Assembly: GCF_002109495.1 (NCBI RefSeq)
Contig: NZ_LVJN01000018.1
Coordinates: 534,958-598,957, forward strand
Direction: 5' to 3'
DNA: 64,000 nucleotides
Source of the DNA: Magnetofaba australis IT-1
GTDB taxonomy: Bacteria > Pseudomonadota > Magnetococcia > Magnetococcales > Magnetococcaceae
The translations under genes were made by a program, and so were the position numbers. Shown here piece after piece: positions 17,731-27,786 of the stretch (within the stretch, counting starts at the first letter, position 1; every line of letters begins with the position of its first letter). Below the pieces are notes generated by a model. It was not told the DNA's origin, did no database searches, and saw only the letters and a program-made list of their open reading frames with translations.

Positions 17731-20700
17731 CTATTGCGCGGGCAACAAATGCTTTTCATACAGGGGGCGCACCCGCGCCATATGCGCCTCCAGCAGCGTG
17801 ATCACCTCCTGGCCATCCTCCAGATTGCACAGCCGCGCCAGCCGCGCCTGCACCCGCGCATCATCGCGGGCGATGCGGTTCTCCGAACGGTCGTGCAGCA
17901 GGCGCAGGCGGTTTTCGATCAAGCGGAAGAAGCGATAGGCGTTCTCCAGGCTCTCCCACTCGGTTTGATCCAGCAGCCCCGCGCGGTAGATGGCGGTGAG
18001 CGCCCGCGAGGCGTTGCGGTGGATCACATTGGGGTGGGTGTGGGCGTGGCCGAGGATCAGATATTGAATCAGAAACTCCACATCCACCACGCCGCCGCGC
18101 GCTTGTTTGATGTCAATGACACTCTCAGGGGGCTTCTTCTCCTGATAGATGCGCTCGCGCATGGCGTGGACATCGTCGCGTAGCGTCGCCAGGTCGCGCG
18201 GTTGGGCGATGACGTCGTGGATGAACTGGCCGACCAGACGCGCGGTATCGGCGTCGCCCACCACCACCCGGGCGCGGGTGAGGGCCTGATGCTCCCAGGT
18301 CCACGCCTCATTCAATTGATACTGCTTGAAAGAGTCCCAGGCGCTGACGATGGGGCCGGAGTTGCCCGAGGGGCGCAGACGCATATCCAGTTCATACAGG
18401 CGGCCGCCGCGGGTCAGCGCGGTGATGCCGTGGATGATGCGCTGTCCCAGCTTGGCGAAAAACTGGTTGTTGCTCACCGAGCGCTCGCCATCGGTCCAGG
18501 ATTGCTCGCCGCTGCTGGTGTGCAGAAAGATCAGGTCCAGGTCGGAGCTGTAGTTGAGTTCGTCGCCGCCCAGCTTGCCCATGGCGAGAATGGCGAAGCG
18601 GGCGCGCACCCGTTCCCCATCGGCGTTGGTCATCATGGGCGCGCCGTGGCGTTCGGCCAGCTCACGCCAGGCGTCATTGAACACCTGCTCCAGGGAGATG
18701 GTGGCGATGGCCGACAGTCCCGCCATGGTCTCGGAGAGATCCGCCAGGCCCCCCAGATCGCGGATCCCCAGGCGCAGCACTTCGGTGTTCTTGAAGCTGC
18801 GGATCAGCTCATGGCGGGTCTCGGCGTCATCCACCTGCGTCAGCATCCCGGTGAGCTCCTGACGCAGACGGCTCTGGCCCTGGTACCCGGCGAGAAACTC
18901 CTGACTCACCAGCCGATCCATCAGCGCCGGGGTGCGAATGAAGAAGCGCGACAGCAGCGGCGAGGCGCCGAAGATGGGGATGAGCAGATTCAACACCCCC
19001 GGGCTCTCCACCAGCAGCGCCAGATAGTGGGGGTGGAAGATCAACTGCTCGAGGAATTCGGCGGCGTGGGTGATGGCCAGGTCAGGGTCGGCGGCGTCCA
19101 GCACCGCATCCAATACCCGGGGCGCCAGCTTGTCGAACCAGAGTTGGTCGGTTTCGGTCAGGGCGCTGCGGCGCGGTCCTTCCCGCAGCAGGGTGAGGAA
19201 GTCGCGTCCGGCGGCCAGATCCTCCACCCCGGCGGCGATGAGCAGTTCATCACAGCGCGGCGAGTCGATATTGCAGCGCATCAACTCTTCGGCGCGCTCA
19301 CCCAGGGCCGCTTCCTCGGCGCTCTCGTGGCCGCCGAAGAACAGCTCCTGATAGATGCCGTGCACCTGCTTGCGCACGCTGTCCAGTTTTGCGCGGAATG
19401 TCGCCAGATCCATGCCCATGCGGCGACTGAGCGCCTCCCACTCCTGGGTGTCATCATCTGTGGGCAGATTGTGGGTCTGCTGTTCGCGCTCAATCTGAAT
19501 GCGGTGCTCCACCGTGCGCAAAAAGCGGTAGTTGGCGCACAGCGTTTCGCAGCGCTCGTAGTCGAGAAAGCCGTGCTCACGCAGCAGCCGCAGGGCGGTG
19601 ATGGTCTCGCGGGTGCGCAACTCAGGGATCTTGCCGCCGTGGATCAACTGCTGGCTCTGGGCGAAGAACTCGATTTCACGAATACCGCCAAACCCCAGTT
19701 TGACGTTGCGCCCATAGCCTTCGGCGTTGTTGACCTTGCGGTCGATCTTATGCTTCATCTCGCGGATGGACTCCAGCGCGCTGTAGTCCAGATAGCGGCG
19801 ATAGACGAACGGGCGCAGGGAGGTCAGGAAGGCCTCGCCCATGGCGATATCCCCGGCTACCGGACGCGCCTTGATCATGGCGGCGCGCTCCCAGGTCTGG
19901 CCCCACGATTCATAGTAGGTTTCCGCCGACAGCAGCGGGATGGAGAGGTCGCCGCTCTCGCCCTCGGGGCGCAGACGCAGATCGGTGCGGAACACGAACC
20001 CTTCGGCGGAGGGGGTGTGCATCATCTTCATCAACTCCCGTCCCAGTTTGATGAAGAACTGCTTAATGGCGATCTGGCGCGGGCCGGTGGTTTGACCGTC
20101 ATTGACGTCGTGCAGGTAGATCAGGTCGATATCCGAGGAGAAATTGAGCTCCCGCGCGCCGAATTTGCCCATGCCCAGAATGACGAATCGCGACGGCGCT
20201 TCAGAGCCATCCTCCTGACGGCTCATGGGCTCGCCGTGGATCGCCGCCAAGTCGCGGCGCAACCACTGATAACACGCCTCCAGGCAGATCTCCGCCAGCA
20301 GGCTGAGGGTTTCGGTGGTCTGCTCCAGCAGAATGTGGCCGGCCAACTCCCGCGCGCCCACGGCGAAAAACAGCCGATGCTTGTGGATGCGCAGACGCTT
20401 TTCCGCTTCGGCTCGATCCTTGGTCGCCAGCACGTCCTCAAGAATATCGCGGCGCAACTGGTCGGGATCGGGCGGGAAGGGGGCGTCCATCAATTGCGGG
20501 ATGAAGTCCGGCCAGCGCCGCACGATGCCGGCCAGAAAGTGGCTGTTGCCTACGCCGATGACGATCAGTCGCCGCCAGTGGGGATCGCGCAATCCGCGCA
20601 ACAGCGCGGCGCGCTGGGGTGCGTCGACGTCGTTGTGCGCCGCCACTCTCTCCATCTCTTCATAGGGCGCTTGTGGGCGCGCGGTTTGCATGGCCAGTTG

Positions 20701-20799
20701 ACGAATCTCATCCCAAGCCCCATTGTCCAGGTCGAACGCGGCGCACAGCGCCTCCTGGCGCTGCTTGTCGATGAGCGGCGTGGTGTCGTTTTGCGCCAT
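17731..20799 (-). CDS. glnE: Bifunctional glutamine synthetase adenylyltransferase/deadenylase GlnE
   Basis: GlnE adjusts glutamine synthetase activity by adding or removing AMP in response to PII and glutamine. The 1,022-residue protein has two nucleotidyltransferase domains. The N-terminal deadenylase carries GMGKFGARELNFSSDIDL at about 209-226, and the C-terminal adenylyltransferase carries AMGKLGGDELNYSSDLDL at about 736-753. Each is followed by a helical PII-uridylyltransferase-like region. The length is slightly above the E. coli protein (946). AGGAG precedes the ATG. It is transcribed divergently from the YhdP-like gene, with only about 60 nt between the two. Confidence 0.97.
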   Translation of the reverse strand: MAQNDTTPLIDKQRQEALCAAFDLDNGAWDEIRQLAMQTARPQAPYEEMERVAAHNDVDAPQRAALLRGLRDPHWRRLIVIGVGNSHFLAGIVRRWPDFIPQLMDAPFPPDPDQLRRDILEDVLATKDRAEAEKRLRIHKHRLFFAVGARELAGHILLEQTTETLSLLAEICLEACYQWLRRDLAAIHGEPMSRQEDGSEAPSRFVILGMGKFGARELNFSSDIDLIYLHDVNDGQTTGPRQIAIKQFFIKLGRELMKMMHTPSAEGFVFRTDLRLRPEGESGDLSIPLLSAETYYESWGQTWERAAMIKARPVAGDIAMGEAFLTSLRPFVYRRYLDYSALESIREMKHKIDRKVNNAEGYGRNVKLGFGGIREIEFFAQSQQLIHGGKIPELRTRETITALRLLREHGFLDYERCETLCANYRFLRTVEHRIQIEREQQTHNLPTDDDTQEWEALSRRMGMDLATFRAKLDSVRKQVHGIYQELFFGGHESAEEAALGERAEELMRCNIDSPRCDELLIAAGVEDLAAGRDFLTLLREGPRRSALTETDQLWFDKLAPRVLDAVLDAADPDLAITHAAEFLEQLIFHPHYLALLVESPGVLNLLIPIFGASPLLSRFFIRTPALMDRLVSQEFLAGYQGQSRLRQELTGMLTQVDDAETRHELIRSFKNTEVLRLGIRDLGGLADLSETMAGLSAIATISLEQVFNDAWRELAERHGAPMMTNADGERVRARFAILAMGKLGGDELNYSSDLDLIFLHTSSGEQSWTDGERSVSNNQFFAKLGQRIIHGITALTRGGRLYELDMRLRPSGNSGPIVSAWDSFKQYQLNEAWTWEHQALTRARVVVGDADTARLVGQFIHDVIAQPRDLATLRDDVHAMRERIYQEKKPPESVIDIKQARGGVVDVEFLIQYLILGHAHTHPNVIHRNASRALTAIYRAGLLDQTEWESLENAYRFFRLIENRLRLLHDRSENRIARDDARVQARLARLCNLEDGQEVITLLEAHMARVRPLYEKHLLPAQ

Positions 20800-20858
20800 G
20801 TTCAGCTCCTATTTTGACTCGATTGATCAAAGGTTTGGCCGGTCGCGCCCACGGATAT

Positions 20859-23800
20859 ATGTCGCCACAGCCCCCCTCACCACCGGACACCAAAAAGCGA
20901 CGCGCGCTCTGGCGCGGCGTGCGCTGGATTGTGCGCGTGGCGGTGTATATCCCGCTGCTGACAATCTTTGGCGTGGTGATGTGGTTGACCTATTTTCCAC
21001 CGCAAATCAACGAGTACAAGGATGAAATCGTCACCTGGCTGGAAGCGGCCACCGGTTTTCATGCCGAGATCGGTCGTCTGAAACTGGCTTTGGGACCATC
21101 CTTGTTGACGCTACAGGCCCACGGATTGACGCTGACTCACCCCCAGGCGGGCGCGGAGCCGGTGGCGCGGGTGCGTTTGGCCACCCTGCGATTGGCGCCG
21201 CGCTCGTGGCTCTCCAATCCACGACACATCCCTTTGGAGCTGACCCTGGTGGAGCCGCGCTTTAATGTGGCGCGCAGCGAGCTGGGCAATGTCTGGGTGG
21301 GCAATCTGCCGCTGGCGGTGTGGCGCGCCGAAGGGGCGGCGGCGCAGGTGGAGCCCTATCTGGGCGAAAGCTGGGTCAATGAGTGGCTCAACCGATTGGC
21401 GGTGGCCATCGTGCGGGTGGAGTCCGGGGTCATGGCGTGGTCCGACGCCTTTATCACTGGCGAGCCGGACGCTCCCTTTACCGCGCAGATGCAACTGCGG
21501 GCGATCAAAGTCTGGAACCCCCTCAGCCCCAAGCCGGTGGCGGAGATGGATGGCGTCACCTGGATGCCCGCCAGCGGCGATGAATCGCTCCGCCCCATCC
21601 AGATCAGTGGCCGCGCCGAACGCGCCACCTCCGGGCGCTGGCGACTGCAGGCGGCGGTGGGCGGGGCGCGGGTGGCCCATATGGCGCCCTATGTGGCGCA
21701 GATCCCCCCCCTTCGGGAGTTGCACGCGCCGCTGGATGTGGCCGCCTCATTGGCTTTGGGCGGTGGCGAGCCCTGGAACGCGCAGTGGGAGGCGCGTATT
21801 GGAACCGGTTCGCTCACTTGGAAACCCACCTTTCGTTGGCCGTTTCCTATTCAACAGTTGCGCGCGCGCGGCACAGCGCAACAGGACGCCCCGGGAAAGG
21901 GCTGGAGCCTGCGCGCCGACGCCTTCCGCTATCGCGGCGATGGCGATCTGTTCGCCAAGGGGCTGTTCAGCGTCAGCGGGCTCGGGCTTAAGAGCGCGCC
22001 GATATTGGACCTGACCGCCACGGCGGGCGGCGCGCCCACCGGCATCGTCAACCGCTTCTATCCGGTCACCTACATGAACCCGAATCTGGTCAACTGGCTG
22101 GATACGCGTCTGAAAAAAGGCGGCGTCTCCCACGCCACCGCGCGCATTCGCGGGCCGGTCGACCGTATTCCCTTTCATCGTCCCTCGGCCAACCCCAAGC
22201 AGGAGATCTTCCGCATCCAGGGCATGATCCATAATGTGGATGTGAGCTACTTCCCCGGCCTGCCGCCCATTGGCGACGCCGAAGTGATCCTCACCTTCGA
22301 TAAACAGGTGATGACCGCCGAAGTGAAGCATGCGGATTGGGGCAGTAGCAAACGGGTGCGCGGGGTGGTGCGCATTCCCCATATTCTCAATGGCGATCAG
22401 ACCGTGGAGGTGGATGCGCGCTGCCGCGCGGATATCGGCGGCGTGTGGCGCGAGGTGATCGCCAACCCCAAATTGAGATGGGACAAACGCGTCGCTCTCA
22501 ATGGCAGCGATTTCTCCGGCCAAGGGGAGATGAAGTTTCTGCTCACGCTGCCGGTCAACCGCTTGGATGACGCTCAGTACGATGTGTCGCTGCGTATCGA
22601 TCAAGCCGATATTCGGCCCAATTTTCTCGATGCGCCGCTACAGCGCGTCACCGGTTTGCTGCATGCGGATAATCAGAGCATGACGCTGAGCGACAGCAGC
22701 GCGCTGTATAAGAATCGCGCGCTGGCGCTGGACCTGACCGCCGACGCTTATCAGAATCCCGGCGCCACCGACCTGAGCGTCAATCTGGCCACCCATTTCA
22801 TTACCGATGAGCTGCGCGACTGGCTGGCGCCAGCGCTGCAACCGGGCAAAGGGGCGCTCACCGGCTCCATCCCCGCCCGACTCTCCCTGCGCAAACGTCC
22901 CAAGCAGAAGGATTACGCCATCTCCGGCAGTTTCAATCTGGATGGGCTCAGCATTGCGGGCAAACATCTGCTCTACAAACCGCGTGGCGAGCCCGCCTCC
23001 TGGTCGTTTGATGGCGCGTTGGACGTAACCGGCGAGAAAGTGACTCTGGCGCGGCTGAAGGGTCAGGTGGGATCGCTGGCGTTCTCCGGTTCGGCGGACT
23101 GGGCCTATGGGCGCAATCGCGGTGGACTGCTGCTGGATAAACTCAAATATGGCCGTAATAATGGCGCGCTGAGCATCCAGGCGGCGCTGGATAAAGCGTA
23201 TGCTCCTCAGCGCATCGCGGTGAATATGGATTGGCGTGTCTTGGATCTGTCCCATTGGCTCACGCGCACGCTTGGCGACTCCACTTCAAACGCGCCAACC
23301 AGTTCATCAGCGTCGTCAGCGTCGCGTCCGGCCAAGTCCGCCATTGCCGCCAAGCCGCCGCCGGAGATCACGCTGCACATCGTCGCCGATGAGACCATTC
23401 TGGCCAATGACAAGCGCGCGCGGGATCTGGAGGCCCAGGGCGAGTTGCGGGAGAATCGCTTATCTCTGCCGCGCGCCTCTTTCTCGCTGGATGATGCGTC
23501 CGCCATGTTGCGTGGTTCGTTCGCCTGGAAAGAACAGTGGGCCAACGGGCCCTATACGGGAGATCTCTTCTTCACCAGCGGCAATCTGGGACAACTCCTC
23601 GACGCCTTGGGACTGAGCGACTCTCTACAGGAGGACGAGGCCCAATTGGAGTTTAAACTGGAGGGAGAGCGCCCCCTTGGCGCGCCGTTGTTTGACTCTC
23701 TGAGCGGACAAGGCGATCTGCTGATCACCAAAGGGTCGCTGCGTCAGGTCTCCTCTCTAAGCTCTCTATTGGGGCTGTTCTCGTTGCAAAAGCTGCCCAA

Positions 23801-24275
23801 TCTGTTGATGGGGGATCGGCCCGATCTGGAGAGCAACGGCTTCTATTTCGAAACGCTTTCCGGCGGCCTGCGCCTAAGCGACGGCGCGCTGTTCAGCGAC
23901 CAGGGAGTTACGTTGACCGGCCCGTCGCTGAAGATCGTCGTCAGTGGCGAAGCCAACATCAGTGAGGATCGTCTGAATCTGCTGGTGGGCGCGCGACCGC
24001 TGCAGACCTTGGACGCCATCGTCTCCAAAGTGCCGTTGCTGGGCAAGCTGGTGGCCGGGGAGCGCGATGCGGTGTTAGAGACGCAGTTTGGCGTCACCGG
24101 TCCGCTGCGCGATCCGAAAGTGCGTCTGAAACCCATGTCCGCCATTGCGCCGGGGATTATTCGCGATATTCTGCACAGCAATCCCAATGCGCCGGATTCG
24201 GAAACCGATGCGGAGGATGCGCGCGAACGCTTGCTCGATACCGTCAATCCCAACGCGGCGCAACGACGCGAGTAA
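20859..24275 (+). CDS. YhdP/AsmA-like envelope protein (DUF3971/AsmA_2)
   Basis: A very long protein of about 1,138 residues, with one N-terminal transmembrane helix (WIVRVAVYIPLLTIFGVVMW) and the rest in the periplasm. The domain order is that of YhdP-type AsmA-like proteins: an early region with repeated beta structure, a DUF3971-like middle (FYPVTYMNPNLVNWLD) and an AsmA-like C-terminus (SGQGDLLITKGSLRQVSSLS). Such proteins form long grooves thought to carry phospholipids between the inner and outer membrane. The start is uncertain. The ATG at 20859 lacks a strong ribosome site, and a TTG at 20814 would add 15 residues. pdxJ follows by 46 nt. Confidence 0.85.
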   Translation: MSPQPPSPPDTKKRRALWRGVRWIVRVAVYIPLLTIFGVVMWLTYFPPQINEYKDEIVTWLEAATGFHAEIGRLKLALGPSLLTLQAHGLTLTHPQAGAEPVARVRLATLRLAPRSWLSNPRHIPLELTLVEPRFNVARSELGNVWVGNLPLAVWRAEGAAAQVEPYLGESWVNEWLNRLAVAIVRVESGVMAWSDAFITGEPDAPFTAQMQLRAIKVWNPLSPKPVAEMDGVTWMPASGDESLRPIQISGRAERATSGRWRLQAAVGGARVAHMAPYVAQIPPLRELHAPLDVAASLALGGGEPWNAQWEARIGTGSLTWKPTFRWPFPIQQLRARGTAQQDAPGKGWSLRADAFRYRGDGDLFAKGLFSVSGLGLKSAPILDLTATAGGAPTGIVNRFYPVTYMNPNLVNWLDTRLKKGGVSHATARIRGPVDRIPFHRPSANPKQEIFRIQGMIHNVDVSYFPGLPPIGDAEVILTFDKQVMTAEVKHADWGSSKRVRGVVRIPHILNGDQTVEVDARCRADIGGVWREVIANPKLRWDKRVALNGSDFSGQGEMKFLLTLPVNRLDDAQYDVSLRIDQADIRPNFLDAPLQRVTGLLHADNQSMTLSDSSALYKNRALALDLTADAYQNPGATDLSVNLATHFITDELRDWLAPALQPGKGALTGSIPARLSLRKRPKQKDYAISGSFNLDGLSIAGKHLLYKPRGEPASWSFDGALDVTGEKVTLARLKGQVGSLAFSGSADWAYGRNRGGLLLDKLKYGRNNGALSIQAALDKAYAPQRIAVNMDWRVLDLSHWLTRTLGDSTSNAPTSSSASSASRPAKSAIAAKPPPEITLHIVADETILANDKRARDLEAQGELRENRLSLPRASFSLDDASAMLRGSFAWKEQWANGPYTGDLFFTSGNLGQLLDALGLSDSLQEDEAQLEFKLEGERPLGAPLFDSLSGQGDLLITKGSLRQVSSLSSLLGLFSLQKLPNLLMGDRPDLESNGFYFETLSGGLRLSDGALFSDQGVTLTGPSLKIVVSGEANISEDRLNLLVGARPLQTLDAIVSKVPLLGKLVAGERDAVLETQFGVTGPLRDPKVRLKPMSAIAPGIIRDILHSNPNAPDSETDAEDARERLLDTVNPNAAQRRE

Positions 24276-24321
24276 TTCCGCCAATCCTTGGTTCCGCGCG
24301 CGCTGCAACGAGGTGTTCACC

Positions 24322-25047
24322 ATGATTCAACTGGGCGTCAATATCGATCACGTGGCCACAGTCCGACAGGCGCGCGGCGGACGCAATCCCGATATCGTCG
24401 AGGCCGGGCAGGCCGCCGAACGCGGCGGCGCCGACGGCATCACCATCCACCTTCGTGAGGATCGTCGGCATATCCAGGAGGAGGATCTGGCGCGTCTGAC
24501 CCGCTCGCTGCGCACCCGCATCAATCTGGAGATGGCGGCCACCGACGAGATGTGCGAAATCGCCCTCAAATATCGCCCTGCCGACTGCTGCATCGTGCCG
24601 GAAAAGCGCGCCGAGCTGACCACCGAAGGCGGGTTGAATGTGGCCGGGCAGTTGGAGCGCATTCGCGATGTGACCCAGCGCCTGTTGTCGGGGGGGATTC
24701 GCGTCTCGCTGTTCATTGACCCGGAGTTGGAGCAGATCTCCGCCGCCTACGCCGCCGGGGCGCCGGTGATCGAACTGCACACCGGACGCTATGCCGACGC
24801 CGAAACCGCCGAGACGCGGGAGAAGGAGTTGGCGGCGATTCAAATCGCTGCGCACCAGGCCCATGCGCAAGGCATCATCGTCCACGCCGGGCATGGGTTG
24901 GACTACCACACCGTGCAGCCCATCGCCGCCATTCCCAGCATGCAGGAGCTCAACATTGGTCACGCCATTGTGGCGCGCTCGCTGATGTGGGGCATGGAGG
25001 AGTCAGTGCGGCGCATGAAGGCGCTCATGCGCGAGGCGGCGCAGTAG
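24322..25047 (+). CDS. pdxJ: Pyridoxine 5'-phosphate synthase PdxJ
   Basis: PdxJ condenses 3-amino-2-oxopropyl phosphate with deoxyxylulose 5-phosphate to make pyridoxine phosphate, the ring-closing step of the DXP-dependent vitamin B6 pathway. The 241-residue TIM barrel has GVNIDHVATVRQARGG at the start, HLREDRRHI, the catalytic Glu region NLEMAAT, VPEKR and HAGHGLDYHTV. The start at 24322 follows GAGGTG by seven bases. It is followed 11 nt later by acpS, the conserved pdxJ-acpS pair of proteobacteria. pdxA, which makes the partner substrate, is at 57.7 kb. Confidence 0.97.
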   Translation: MIQLGVNIDHVATVRQARGGRNPDIVEAGQAAERGGADGITIHLREDRRHIQEEDLARLTRSLRTRINLEMAATDEMCEIALKYRPADCCIVPEKRAELTTEGGLNVAGQLERIRDVTQRLLSGGIRVSLFIDPELEQISAAYAAGAPVIELHTGRYADAETAETREKELAAIQIAAHQAHAQGIIVHAGHGLDYHTVQPIAAIPSMQELNIGHAIVARSLMWGMEESVRRMKALMREAAQ

Positions 25048-25058
25048 GGCGTGGCGGC

Positions 25059-25460
25059 ATGATCCTAGGCATCGGTGTGGATATGCTGGAGATTGCGCGA
25101 CTGGAGCAGGCGGTGCAGCGCCACGGAGAACGCTTTCTGGCGCGTCTTTTCACCCCCGCCGAGCGCGCCGTTTGCGCGCAGCGCGCGCGCGGGGCCATGG
25201 CCTGCTACGCCAAACGCTTCGCCGCCAAGGAGGCGCTGGTCAAGGCGCTGGGCAGCGGCTTTCGCGATGGTCTGTGGTTTACTGATATCGAGGTGCTCAA
25301 CGACGCTCAGGGTAAGCCGGTGACGCAATTGAGCGGCCCCACTCTGGCGCGCCTGCAAGCGCTGTCGCAGGGGGCGGGGAGGGGAGAGACGCGCATTCAC
25401 CTCAGCTTAAGCGATGAGCGTCGCTACGCTATCGCCCAGGTGGTGATTGAGGCGGCGTAA
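25059..25460 (+). CDS. acpS: Holo-[acyl carrier protein] synthase AcpS
   Basis: AcpS moves 4'-phosphopantetheine from coenzyme A to the serine of acyl carrier protein. The 133-residue protein has the metal-binding Asp in GIGVDMLEIARLE and the FAAKEALVKALG motif with its catalytic Glu. The HLSLSDERRYAIAQV C-terminus also fits. The start at 25059 is fixed by the conserved MILGIG beginning; the ribosome site is weak, suggesting coupling to pdxJ. Its substrate gene acpP lies at 40.1 kb. The gene converges with the cyclase gene, with 23 nt between stops and no hairpin. Confidence 0.95.
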   Translation: MILGIGVDMLEIARLEQAVQRHGERFLARLFTPAERAVCAQRARGAMACYAKRFAAKEALVKALGSGFRDGLWFTDIEVLNDAQGKPVTQLSGPTLARLQALSQGAGRGETRIHLSLSDERRYAIAQVVIEAA

Positions 25461-25483
25461 GTTCTCCCCCACAGAGGATCGAG

Positions 25484-27688
25484 TCATTTGCTGGTGTGGG
25501 TGAACACCCCATCCCAATCTTCGCCCGGGGGGGTGTCGCGGAATAGCGCGATGCGCTCCAAGTAGACTTTGTAGATCAGACGGTTGGATTCCTGCTCGCT
25601 GAGTTGTTCAAACGCGCTCTGGGCCGCATCCCACTGCTGCTCGCGGTAGAGCGCCAGGGCGGCGTGGTAACTCTCCACCTCGGCGGCGCGCGCGCTCTCC
25701 AACTCCTTTTTAAATCCGACCGGCTCATAGATGGTCACCGGTTCGGCCTTACCCTTCACTCGCACCCGATCCAGATCCCGACACAATGCCACATCGCGCA
25801 CATGGGCCTCAGTGGTTTCGCCGATGATGATCTCCACGCCGTACTGTTTGGTCAGCCCCTCCAGGCGCGAGCCTAGATTCACCGCATCGCCCAACACCGT
25901 ATAGGCCATGCGAAACTCCGAGCCCATGTTGCCCACGTTCATGGGGCCGGTGTTGATGCCCACGCCAATCTTCAGTTCGGGCCACCCCTTGGTCTTGAAC
26001 TCCTCGGAGAGCTTGCGCATCCCTTCGATCATTTTGAAGGCTGATTGCAGAGCGTGTTCGGCGTGCTGGTCATCCTGAATCGGCGCGCCCCAAAACGCCA
26101 TGATGGCGTCGCCCATATATTTGTCAATGGTGCCGCGATTTTCATGAATCACCCTGGTCATGGGGGTGAGGAAGGCGTTCATCAACTGCGTCAACTCATC
26201 GGGCTTTAACCCTTCAGAGATGGTGGTGAAACCACGCACGTCGGAGAACAGCACGGACATCTCCCGGCTCTCGCCGCCGATGGAGAACTCCTGCCCGGAC
26301 TCATTCATCTCATCCACCAACTCGGGTGGAATATACTGCCCGAACACCTTGGAAATCTGACGTTTGCCTTGGCTCTCCAGGAAGAACCCCAAAGACATGT
26401 GCAGCATGAACATGGTGACGATGAGCAGCACCGTATTGGCCAGCGGCGCCACCACCCCCTGACTCCACAGATAGAGATTGCCTGCCCCCGCCAGCAGCAA
26501 CAGCACGACACACAGCACGCTGGTGAGCATTGGGGAGACGCGTGGCAGAGTGAAAGTCAGCAGGAGCCCCAAGAGCGCCAATACGCCCAACTCGAACATC
26601 ACCAGAATCGGCGGTTCAGAGCGGATGCGGCCATCAAGGATGCCGCTGATGATATTGGCGTGAATCTCCACCCCAGGGTAGACGTTCTGCACCGGCGTGG
26701 AGCGCAAATCCAACAGACCTGGCGCTGTGGCGCCCAGGAGCACGATGGTGGATTCCAACTGCTCAACAGGCGTTTTGTGCGATAACACGTCGGCCACGGA
26801 GATATATGGGAAGCTCCCTTGTGTGCCCAGAAATGGCGTCAGCACCGCCATATTGCTATCCACCGGGATATCCAACTCGCCGATGGAGAGCATCCCTTCG
26901 CCCATGGCCAGCGGCGGACTGCCCAACACGGTATGTACTAAAGAGAGCGCCAGCGAGGTGTAGAGTTCGTTGTTATACTCCTGTAGCACCGGCACGCGGC
27001 GAAACACGCCATCGTCATCCACCAGGGGATTGTCGAAGAATCCGCCGGTGTAGGCGGCCACCTGCAGTTTTTGCAGATTGGCGCCATAGCTGCGCGCTTT
27101 GACCGGCGTAATGAGCAGCGACTCCGCCTCGGTGAGAGCCGCCATGGGCAGGTAGGAGGGGGGCAGTACGCCCACATGGGAGTCGTCGTTATACGGTTTG
27201 AAATAGTACCCCATCACCACCGGACGATCGCGCAGCGCATCGGCGAATTTCGCGTCATTGTCCAAACTGACGCGGACTTGTTGATAAGTCTGCTGGAAGG
27301 CGGAGTCATCTTTGAGGTTGGTGGCCGCTAATTGATCCAATACTGGCAGCGCATCGCTGTTGTCGGCCTCGGCGAAGACTACGTCGAAGCCCATGGCGGC
27401 AATGCCGTAATGGTCGAACAGCGTATTGACCAGACGCGCCAGCTTATCGCGGGACCAGGGCCATTGGCCCAGCTCCTTGAGGCTGCGCTCGTCAATATCG
27501 ACAATGACAATGCGCGGATCGATCTCGTTGGGGAGAGTGGCGTTCAGGCGAGCATCATAGAGGAAGTTCTCCAGATGGGCCACCGGCGCCAGATGCAGCA
27601 GCCCAGAAGAGTTCATCAAGAACAGGGTGAGTATCGCCGCACTCAGAATATGCCGAATCAGATAGCGCCGCGCGGGGGAAATCACCAT
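25484..27688 (-). CDS. CHASE2-domain class III adenylate/guanylate cyclase
   Basis: A 734-residue membrane sensor. Residues about 40-355 form an extracytoplasmic CHASE2 domain (DPRIVIVDIDERSLKELG near the start) bounded by an N-terminal transmembrane helix. Three further helices follow at about 362-380, 388-405 and 412-434. The cytoplasmic class III cyclase domain, about 474-650, has the metal-binding Asp483 in SVLFSDVRGFTT and Asp527 in KYMGDAIMAFWG. It also has GVGINTGPMNVGNMGS and VLGDAVNLGSRLE. A short helical C-terminal region may be TPR-like. The product is probably cAMP, though the nucleotide cannot be proven. The periplasmic ligand is unknown. It has a good AGGAGAG site. Confidence 0.9.
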   Translation of the reverse strand: MVISPARRYLIRHILSAAILTLFLMNSSGLLHLAPVAHLENFLYDARLNATLPNEIDPRIVIVDIDERSLKELGQWPWSRDKLARLVNTLFDHYGIAAMGFDVVFAEADNSDALPVLDQLAATNLKDDSAFQQTYQQVRVSLDNDAKFADALRDRPVVMGYYFKPYNDDSHVGVLPPSYLPMAALTEAESLLITPVKARSYGANLQKLQVAAYTGGFFDNPLVDDDGVFRRVPVLQEYNNELYTSLALSLVHTVLGSPPLAMGEGMLSIGELDIPVDSNMAVLTPFLGTQGSFPYISVADVLSHKTPVEQLESTIVLLGATAPGLLDLRSTPVQNVYPGVEIHANIISGILDGRIRSEPPILVMFELGVLALLGLLLTFTLPRVSPMLTSVLCVVLLLLAGAGNLYLWSQGVVAPLANTVLLIVTMFMLHMSLGFFLESQGKRQISKVFGQYIPPELVDEMNESGQEFSIGGESREMSVLFSDVRGFTTISEGLKPDELTQLMNAFLTPMTRVIHENRGTIDKYMGDAIMAFWGAPIQDDQHAEHALQSAFKMIEGMRKLSEEFKTKGWPELKIGVGINTGPMNVGNMGSEFRMAYTVLGDAVNLGSRLEGLTKQYGVEIIIGETTEAHVRDVALCRDLDRVRVKGKAEPVTIYEPVGFKKELESARAAEVESYHAALALYREQQWDAAQSAFEQLSEQESNRLIYKVYLERIALFRDTPPGEDWDGVFTHTSK

Positions 27689-27786
27689 GCCTCTCTCCTG
27701 GCTGAAACTGAATTATGTCAAATCCCGTATCCTGCGCGCCTGGGTTCAGGCGCGCCTGAGAGCAATTGATTCGTTCCGGTCCGGGG

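Noticed and set aside
18202-20817. Open frame of 871 codons opposite glnE
   Set aside because: Same antisense artefact; glnE motifs are unambiguous on the other strand.
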